From JBGSBR01 sp041730495 (lineage in GTDB: Bacteria > Patescibacteriota > Microgenomatia > UBA1406 > GWC2-37-13), in contig JBGSBR010000007.1 in the NCBI GenBank assembly GCA_041730495.1, positions 1-64,000 on the forward strand: DNA of 64,000 bases, written 5' to 3'. Shown in pieces: positions 58,125-64,000 of this stretch. Position 1 is the first letter of the stretch. Every line of letters starts with the position of its first letter. A model generated the notes under the pieces. That model saw only the letters and a list, made by a program, of their open reading frames with translations, ran no database searches and was not told the origin of the DNA. A program made the translations under genes and the position numbers.

Positions 58125-59069
58125 ATGAAGATACTCATAACAGGTGGTTCAGGATTTATCGGTTCACACTTAGCACGCACTTTTATCCAAAAAGGTGCTG
58201 AAGTTTACATCATAGATAACTTAGTTACAGGCAATAAAAACAATATCGCTGATTTAGATACGGCAAATCTTCATTTTTTTGAAGCAGATATCACTACTTT
58301 TGATTTCTCTGTTATACCTGCAGTTGATATCATCTTTCACTTAGCCTCACCTGCTTCACCGATTCAATACAAGATTCATTCTGTAGAAACCTTGCTCACC
58401 AATAGTCTTGGTACATACAAGGTCCTCGAGTATATGCGTGCGACAGAGAGCAAACGCTTAGTACTTGCTTCTACATCTGAGATCTATGGTGATCCACTCG
58501 TCCATCCACAAACAGAAGATTACTTCGGCAATGTCAACACAGTCGGTCCTCGTGCTTGTTATGATGAAGCTAAACGCTTTGCAGAGGCAATGGTTACCAC
58601 CTACATGCGCAAATATAACTTAGATATCCGTATTGCACGTATTTTCAATACATACGGTCCAAATATGGAGATTAATGATGGTCGAGTTGTCTCAAACTTT
58701 ATCACTCAAGCCATCTCTGGTAAGCCAATCACGATTTATGGAAACGGTGATCAAACTCGTTCATTCTGTTATGTCTCAGATATGATCCGTGGTCTATCAC
58801 TACTGGCTGAAACCGACGGCATCGCCGGTCAGATCATCAATATTGGTAATCCCGAAGAAAAAACAATGAAAGAGCTCGCAACTATTGTGAAAGCTATGGT
58901 TACCACATCATCTGAGATCGTGTATCACCCAATTGATCAAGATGACCCTCGCAAACGTAAACCTGATATTACTAAAGCCCAAACACTCCTTGGCTGGAAA
59001 CCAGAGGTCAAACTTGAGGATGGATTACAAAAAACAATTGAATATTTCAGAGAAGCACTAAGAAAGTAA
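58125..59069 (+). CDS. UDP-glucuronate decarboxylase-like SDR (UXS)
   Basis: A 314-residue extended SDR: ITGGSGFIGSHLARTFIQKGAEVYIIDNLVTGNKNNI, HLASPASPIQYKIHSVETLLTNSLGTYKVLEYMR and STSEIYGDPLVHPQTEDYFGNVNTVGPRACYDEAKRFAEAM match the UDP-xylose synthase subgroup, with the YDEAKR catalytic Tyr-Lys. It turns UDP-glucuronate into UDP-xylose, agreeing with the adjacent ugd. Confidence 0.9.
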   Translation: MKILITGGSGFIGSHLARTFIQKGAEVYIIDNLVTGNKNNIADLDTANLHFFEADITTFDFSVIPAVDIIFHLASPASPIQYKIHSVETLLTNSLGTYKVLEYMRATESKRLVLASTSEIYGDPLVHPQTEDYFGNVNTVGPRACYDEAKRFAEAMVTTYMRKYNLDIRIARIFNTYGPNMEINDGRVVSNFITQAISGKPITIYGNGDQTRSFCYVSDMIRGLSLLAETDGIAGQIINIGNPEEKTMKELATIVKAMVTTSSEIVYHPIDQDDPRKRKPDITKAQTLLGWKPEVKLEDGLQKTIEYFREALRK

Positions 59070-59092
59070 ATCTGATACAGTAATACTAACCT

Positions 59093-60199
59093 ATGCGTAG
59101 AGCCGTCATTGTCCTCCCCACTTACAACGAAGCAGGTAATATCAGTACGATCATTGATAGTATCCTTGCTATCACTAAAAATCTAGCAAACTGGGATATA
59201 GAAATCCTCGTTGTTGATAGTCATTCACCAGATAAAACTGGTGAGATCGTCAAAGAACTGCAGCAAAAAAATAAACATCTACACCTGATTGAAGTGCCCA
59301 AAGAAGGTTTAGGCAAAGCTTATACCACAGGATTTACTTACGCAATTGAGAAGCTTAAAGCATTTACGATCTTTGAGATGGATGCAGATGGCCAACATGA
59401 TTCGAAAGAGATACCAAACTTTCTCAAACAAATCGAACAAGGAGCTGACTTTGTGATCGGTTCTCGCTATATCAAAGGTGGATCTATCCCCAAAGACTGG
59501 GGCGTTGATCGTAAGTTCTTTTCTATTATCGGAAATCTTATTATTCGTTTAGGATTTATGAAACTTTCGATCACTGACTGGACAGGTGGGTATCGTTGTA
59601 TCAAAACATGGGTTATCAAAGATGCAAAGACTCATATCCAACCATATACAGGTTATGTGTTTCAGATCGCATTACTGGACTATGCTCTGAAAAATAAAGC
59701 TGTGATCAAAGAAATACCCGTTCACTTCCAAGAACGCAATCATGGTGAATCAAAGATTAGCTCAGGTCGATATATGTATGATATTTTATGGTACATTTTC
59801 CAAGAATCTTCATTCATCAAATTTGTGATCGTAGGTGGCTTAGGTTTCGTACTCGATTTTGGAATCTCATATGTATTGATTGAAATCATGCGTCAAGCTG
59901 TCTGGGTCGCTACTTTAATCAGTACAGAAAGTGCCATTATCTCCAACTTTGTCTTAAACAATGCCTGGAGCTTTGCACATAAATCCATTGAAAATAGTAG
60001 ATCAAGCTTTGTTTCAAGTCTCTTGAAGTTTAATCTCATCTCATCAGGTTCTATTTTGATTCAAACCTTAGGTGTAGCGCTTGCGAGTAGATTCTTTGGA
60101 CCAAATCTCTGGTATATCTACAAAATAGTAATCATTTTCTTTATCATCATCCCGTATTCTTACGTACTTTACAATAAAGTAATCTGGAAGGATAAATAG
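59093..60199 (+). CDS. GT2 dolichol/polyprenol-phosphate sugar synthase with GtrA domain
   Basis: A 368-residue fusion. Residues 1-230 are a GT2 polyprenol-phosphate mannosyl/glucosyltransferase: VLPTYNEAGNISTIID, MDADGQHDSKEIP (DXD), VIGSRYIKGGSIPKDWGVDRKFFS and DWTGGYRCIKTWV. Residues about 240-365 are a four-helix GtrA domain (FVIVGGLGFVLDFGISYVLIEI) which anchors or flips the lipid-linked sugar. Probably supplies lipid-linked mannose or glucose for glycan or protein modification. Confidence 0.92.
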   Translation: MRRAVIVLPTYNEAGNISTIIDSILAITKNLANWDIEILVVDSHSPDKTGEIVKELQQKNKHLHLIEVPKEGLGKAYTTGFTYAIEKLKAFTIFEMDADGQHDSKEIPNFLKQIEQGADFVIGSRYIKGGSIPKDWGVDRKFFSIIGNLIIRLGFMKLSITDWTGGYRCIKTWVIKDAKTHIQPYTGYVFQIALLDYALKNKAVIKEIPVHFQERNHGESKISSGRYMYDILWYIFQESSFIKFVIVGGLGFVLDFGISYVLIEIMRQAVWVATLISTESAIISNFVLNNAWSFAHKSIENSRSSFVSSLLKFNLISSGSILIQTLGVALASRFFGPNLWYIYKIVIIFFIIIPYSYVLYNKVIWKDK

Positions 60200-60200
60200 C

Positions 60201-61100
60201 TTATTGTTCTTCAGCGTAATCAGCAGAGATCCAACCTTCGATCGTCTCATCCACGGTGATGAAATACCAACCTTCTTGTTGATCTGTAAATTCATACTCT
60301 TCATCAGGACTTACCTGTCCAAGGATTTCTCCATCTGTTGATGCTTCTGCACGGACATTGAGAAATCCTGTAGGTGTATCAAGTATCAAAACTGTTGAAC
60401 CAGTTGTCTCTTCTTCTGCATCTTCATCTTCCTCAGCCTCTTTCTTCAAAGCTGCTTCTTTGGATGCTTCAGCTTTACGTTCTTGTAACTCATCTTCAAG
60501 TGTTTTGTGTGCTTGATCAAGGGCGAGGTGGAAAACAGCACTTACTCGATAGCCTTTTTCGACATTTATTTTTTGTGAACGACGGAAGAAACCTGGTAGA
60601 TACAGTGAAATCTCATGATCACCCGCGGCGACATTTTCCAACACAAGCGGAGCTATTCCTTTTTCATCATTGTCTAGATAAATAATTGCTCCTGTTGGTT
60701 GCGTTTCAACGGCTACCTCACCAGTGTCACCTTCAGGTTTTTTTTCCATTTTCGTGATAGTCAAAACCTCACCAGCAGATGTTACTTCAGACACGCCAAG
60801 TTCACGACTGATATACGTCAGGGTATTTTTGTAAGTATCAATTTCCCCTTCCCAGCTGATTGTTTTGCGATCTTCGTTACCTTCAGGTATCAGTTTGATC
60901 TTATGTTTACCGACACTGAGTTTTGCTTCGTACGGTGTTTTACCCACAGGTGCATCATCGATGAAGACTCCTGCAGTGGGTGATGAAACTATACGCACAC
61001 GACCTGTGGCTTGCGTGAAATCAAGCAAGAAGAATCTAGCCACTATAAAAACGACAAAGCCAAGCACCAAAACAAGCAGCAGTAATAACTTTTTTTTCAT
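60201..61100 (-). CDS. Membrane-anchored PEGA-SH3 domain protein
   Basis: A 299-residue protein: N-terminal membrane helix (about 4-26), two PEGA domains (about 33-80 as VRIVSSPTAGVFIDDAPVGKTPYEAKLSVGKHKI and about 125-190 as VAVETQPTGAIIYLDNDEKGIAP), an acidic helical linker (205-235, EAEEDEDAEEE) and a bacterial SH3 domain (about 240-299, FLNVRAEASTDGEILGQV...GWYFITVDETIEGWISADY). It likely binds cell-wall or surface glycans. Convergent with the GT2-GtrA gene. Confidence 0.85.
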   Translation of the reverse strand: MKKKLLLLLVLVLGFVVFIVARFFLLDFTQATGRVRIVSSPTAGVFIDDAPVGKTPYEAKLSVGKHKIKLIPEGNEDRKTISWEGEIDTYKNTLTYISRELGVSEVTSAGEVLTITKMEKKPEGDTGEVAVETQPTGAIIYLDNDEKGIAPLVLENVAAGDHEISLYLPGFFRRSQKINVEKGYRVSAVFHLALDQAHKTLEDELQERKAEASKEAALKKEAEEDEDAEEETTGSTVLILDTPTGFLNVRAEASTDGEILGQVSPDEEYEFTDQQEGWYFITVDETIEGWISADYAEEQ

Positions 61101-61159
61101 AGGATTAGCGTTATCATTCTAGGTGAGTTACGCATGAATTGCAAGCTCGCCAGGTCATT

Positions 61160-61630
61160 TTATGACAGTATTAAAGGCAGATTTTCAGCATCTCGATGCT
61201 TCAGATAAAACTCAATTATATTTTTGTGATCAAACGCAATCTCAGCATCGCTTGGCAAACCATTAATATCAAACCATTTCAGCTCTGAGACTTCATGATC
61301 AGGTTCTTGGATCTTTTCATGTACTTCAACTATATAGATAAAATCTATATCTTGTCTGGGTACATTTCTTCGCTGAGGATTATCAGTAATCGCAAAAAAC
61401 GTAACATCAGCAACGGAATAGCCTGTTTCTTCCGTCACCTCACGTATGGCTGTCTCGCGACTTGTCTCATCGAGATCCATATAACCACCTGGGATAGCCC
61501 ATTTGCCACCCTCAATCAGTTTTTCAGATCTACGAACCATTAGTATTTGCTCATCTTTAACGATCACGGCATCAATCGTGACGTGTCTGAGATTTGCGGT
61601 ATGTCCATGTTCGAAGGTGCAGCTGATCAT
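61160..61630 (-). CDS. NUDIX hydrolase
   Basis: A 156-residue pyrophosphohydrolase with the Nudix box GGYMDLDETSRETAIREVTEETGY (GX5EX7REUXEEXGU, all key Glu kept). The N-terminal strand HVTIDAVIVKDEQILMVRRSEK and phosphate-binding WAIPGG resemble ADP-ribose or nucleoside-triphosphate-type members. Divergent from argS; a TATAAT lies 11 nt upstream. Substrate unknown. Confidence 0.9.
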   Translation of the reverse strand: MISCTFEHGHTANLRHVTIDAVIVKDEQILMVRRSEKLIEGGKWAIPGGYMDLDETSRETAIREVTEETGYSVADVTFFAITDNPQRRNVPRQDIDFIYIVEVHEKIQEPDHEVSELKWFDINGLPSDAEIAFDHKNIIEFYLKHRDAENLPLILS

Positions 61631-61669
61631 AGTTTAAAAAAATTATACATTTATGATATCATAGAGAGC

Positions 61670-63364
61670 ATGATAAAAGACCAAATCACTCAAGCTCTCA
61701 AAACTGCACTCGGTAAAATCGGGCTTGAAACAGATGCCATCGCAATCACATCACCATCCAATACTACATTTGGTGATTACACGACCAATATCGCCCTTCA
61801 ACTTGCCAAAACAGTCAAAAAGAATCCTTTTGCTCTTGCTGAAGAAATCGCACAAGCTATAGATACAACTGGTGTCATCATGAAAGCTGAAGCCTACAAA
61901 CCTGGTTTTGTAAATATCTGGGTGAATCAACAAGTACTACAAACATACCTACAAGAAATCCTGAAAGATACTATCACAGTTCCAGAGTATCATCTTGGTG
62001 CACAGAAAAAGATCATGTTTGAGTTTGCACATCCCAACACTCATAAGCTTTTCCATATCGGACATCTACGTAATATCTCGACAGGGGAAACCATGGTTAG
62101 ACTCTATGAAGCTGTGGGAAACAAGACAATCAGTGTGAATTATCAAGGAGATGTCGGTATGCATATTGCTAAATGTCTTTGGAGACTGAAGCAAATGTTT
62201 AGTGAAGACGCTACCCTTGATATCAAAAATCTACCGCTTAGAGAAAAAATCGAGTTACTCGGAAAAGCTTACTCACAAGGTAGTGCCGCTTTCGAATCAG
62301 ATGAAAAAGCTAAACAAGAGATTATCGATACCAATAAAAAAATCTATACCCAAGATCCAGAGATCAAACAAATCTGGGAAGAAACACGTGGCTGGAGTCT
62401 CGAGTATTTCGATGAAATTTATAAACTTGTTGGCACGAAGTTCGACAGACTTTATTTTGAAAGTGAATTTGCTGATCGTGGACTTGAGATTGCGCACCAA
62501 GCTGTCACTGACGGTATCCTCGAAAAAAGTGATGGTGCAATCATCCTCAATGGTGAAAAACATGGTGTTCACACGAGAGTCTTCGTCAACAGTCAAGGAT
62601 TTCCGACTTATGAAGGCAAAGAAATCGCACTAGCAGAAACTGAGTTTAAAGAGTTTGGAGAACTTGATAAAAATATCCATGTCCTCGGTGGTGAACAACA
62701 AAGTTTCTTCAAAACAGCAGTCAAAGCTCAAGAGCTGATCGATCCATCAATTGTCGGTAAACAATATCATCTCATCTACGGGTGGGTTGATGTCAAAGGT
62801 CAGAAAATGTCATCAAGAAAAGGAAATATAGTCGAAGCTGAATGGCTCATCAACGAAGCTAAAAAAGCCATCATCGCTGAATATGAATCCTCTGAAGAAG
62901 TCGCTCAAGCTCTCGCAATAGCAGCTATCAAATATGCATTCTTGAAAAACGGTATTTTAACTAGTGTGATGTTTGATCTCTCTGATGCGATCAATCTCCA
63001 TGGTGATTCAGGCCCATACCTCCTCTACACCTATGTGCGTGCGAAATCAGTGCTCGCCAAAGAAGCCAAACCTGAAGTAAGTACAGCCGAATATAAACCA
63101 AATGATGATGAGCTCCAGATCATGCGTAAACTAATCAAGTTTCCCGATATTGTCTTGGAAGCTGCAAAACAGTTTGCACCGAATTATCTGACTTCTTATC
63201 TCTATGATTTAGCTCAGCTATTTAATCTCTTTTATCAAAATAATCCTATCCTGAAATCTAGTGATGCTGAAAAAGCTTTCAGACTCGAACTCACACAAGC
63301 AGTCACAATGATTATGAAGAAAGGATTATATCTACTTGGTATACCGACTGTTGAGAAGATGTGA
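61670..63364 (+). CDS. argS: Arginyl-tRNA synthetase
   Basis: A class I synthetase charging tRNA-Arg (564 aa from ATG 61670; the longer frame from 61547 overlaps the NUDIX promoter and is rejected). The Add-1 N-terminal domain (TSPSNTTFGDYTTNIALQLAK), HIGH variant HPNTHKLFHIGHLRNISTGE, KMSSRKGN, and the C-terminal DALR domain (YTYVRAKSVLAKEAK...ELTQAVTMIMKKGLYLLGIPTVEKM) are visible. Ends 0 bp from the convergent HAD-like gene. Confidence 0.96.
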   Translation: MIKDQITQALKTALGKIGLETDAIAITSPSNTTFGDYTTNIALQLAKTVKKNPFALAEEIAQAIDTTGVIMKAEAYKPGFVNIWVNQQVLQTYLQEILKDTITVPEYHLGAQKKIMFEFAHPNTHKLFHIGHLRNISTGETMVRLYEAVGNKTISVNYQGDVGMHIAKCLWRLKQMFSEDATLDIKNLPLREKIELLGKAYSQGSAAFESDEKAKQEIIDTNKKIYTQDPEIKQIWEETRGWSLEYFDEIYKLVGTKFDRLYFESEFADRGLEIAHQAVTDGILEKSDGAIILNGEKHGVHTRVFVNSQGFPTYEGKEIALAETEFKEFGELDKNIHVLGGEQQSFFKTAVKAQELIDPSIVGKQYHLIYGWVDVKGQKMSSRKGNIVEAEWLINEAKKAIIAEYESSEEVAQALAIAAIKYAFLKNGILTSVMFDLSDAINLHGDSGPYLLYTYVRAKSVLAKEAKPEVSTAEYKPNDDELQIMRKLIKFPDIVLEAAKQFAPNYLTSYLYDLAQLFNLFYQNNPILKSSDAEKAFRLELTQAVTMIMKKGLYLLGIPTVEKM

Positions 63365-64000
63365 TTAGGAGGGTAATTTTTTTACTACTCTTCTAAATAC
63401 TTGCTCAAGTTCATGAGGGTTCTGCAGTTTAACGGTAACGCCTTGCATAAACGTATCAACTTCATCAGATCTGTCTAGATTACCACCAACACCAATTACA
63501 ATACCTTGTCCTCTCACCGTCTCTTTACATAAATTTGTGTCACCAAAACCATCTCCGACAAAACTCCAAGGTGTTTTGATAAATTGAGCGATAGTAGATT
63601 TATCAATTTTCTCCCCATCCAATCTACCTTTGACACCAATAATACCAAGTGGTGACTTCTTCATTTGCGACACAGAAATACCAACATCTCGCTGTAATAA
63701 TAAATCTGAATGAGCCGCTATTGGTTCTAATAACCTTGTAAAAAATTCAAGCATTTCTTCTGGTGGTGTCTGGTCTGTATTGATCCACCATGACGCACGA
63801 TTCTCTCCTTGCCATTGTATATTACCTCGACAATACAATCCGGGTGCTAGACCCTTCAAAACATTTATCCAACGCTTTCTATAGTTTGGTCTATTTTCCA
63901 AATATGATGTTGCATGTTGGATAAAATTTCTATGATTGGGATGACCTAAATAATGATCGCCTTCATCAGACAATAAAACATGTCCGCCTTCAATGATCTT
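63365..64000 (-). CDS. HAD-like phosphatase, open at the right edge
   Basis: A partial protein of at least 211 residues; the frame continues past 64000. The visible beginning KIIEGGHVLLSDEGDHYLGH could hold a degenerate DxDxT motif I (SDEGD). The motif III/IV region is clear as KGRLDGEKIDKST followed by FVGDGFGDTNLC (GDGxxD), as in HAD-superfamily phosphatases such as phosphoserine or sucrose/trehalose-phosphate types. A long insert between them acts as a cap. Substrate unknown. Confidence 0.6.
   Translation of the reverse strand, partial: KIIEGGHVLLSDEGDHYLGHPNHRNFIQHATSYLENRPNYRKRWINVLKGLAPGLYCRGNIQWQGENRASWWINTDQTPPEEMLEFFTRLLEPIAAHSDLLLQRDVGISVSQMKKSPLGIIGVKGRLDGEKIDKSTIAQFIKTPWSFVGDGFGDTNLCKETVRGQGIVIGVGGNLDRSDEVDTFMQGVTVKLQNPHELEQVFRRVVKKLPS

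Noticed and set aside
61547..61669. N-terminal extension of argS
   Set aside because: It overlaps the divergent NUDIX gene and promoter region, and the known ArgRS N-terminus fits ATG 61670.
1..64000. tRNA, rRNA, transposase or phage genes
   Set aside because: Reading the intergenic stretches revealed no cloverleaf with a GTTCRA arm, no rRNA segments, and no transposase or integrase motifs in any ORF.

Overview
The window reads as a piece of a Candidate Phyla Radiation (Patescibacteria) chromosome, possibly Microgenomates-like; the lineage is an inference. The grounds are a compact, moderately AT-rich genome with very short gaps, a ribosomal protein superoperon with no L30 gene, a short RecO, a DUF4012-type membrane protein, PilN/PilO-like pilus proteins, and many genes that start within about 5-10 nt of a -10 box (leaderless mRNAs). 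TGA acts as an ordinary stop. I found no tRNA, rRNA, CRISPR array or transposase.

Layout. 1-1544: the end of a HAM1-like nucleotide pyrophosphatase, then serS. 1545-10245: an accessory block of amino-acid and peptide metabolism genes. It holds an M20 deacylase/peptidase, an N-acylamino-acid racemase/OSBS-type enolase, a glutamate-cysteine-ligase-like enzyme, an M28 peptidase and four unrecognised proteins. 10256-17485: a pilus-like membrane cluster with rpsT, then glyS, recO and a DUF4012 protein. 17588-22699: exopolysaccharide glycosyltransferases. 22703-40814: one minus-strand ribosomal superoperon (tuf, rpsJ, rplC to rpsI, with secY, adk, map, infA and rpoA). 40988-53183: a UvrD-type helicase-nuclease, a queuosine-precursor-type transporter, folC, glyA, a WecA/MraY-type transferase, coaBC, miaB and two inositol-monophosphatase paralogues. 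53215-60199: nucleotide-sugar genes (rfbB, rfbD-like, ugd, UXS-like), a SulP transporter and a polyprenyl-sugar synthase. 60201-64000: a PEGA/SH3 protein, a NUDIX hydrolase, argS and a HAD-like fragment.

The main discovery candidate is a set of ribosome-mediated transcription attenuators, a type I do not know to be described from this kind of organism. Four lie in the accessory block. Each has a short leader ORF with a run of one amino-acid class (YFFLL; YYTQFFAF; FGFFFF; ILVVLI), an internal hairpin, an alternative antiterminator pairing, and an intrinsic terminator 16-88 nt before a gene. Three of the four have a clear promoter. A fifth unit of the same layout sits between rpsJ and rplC. 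The controlled genes are not biosynthetic: they look like salvage enzymes (racemase, deacylase, ligase). This suggests an amino-acid-starvation regulon for N-acyl/D-amino-acid or peptide salvage in an organism that probably cannot make its amino acids. Two proteins behind Phe-rich leaders contain almost no Phe.

Other notable points are a three-copy family of about 90-100 bp structured hairpin elements with compensatory stem changes, relocation of rpsS (S19) to between rpsN and rpsH, an adenylate kinase fused to a second P-loop kinase, rpmG placed between secY and adk, and Lys/Ala/Val-rich tails on four ribosomal proteins.
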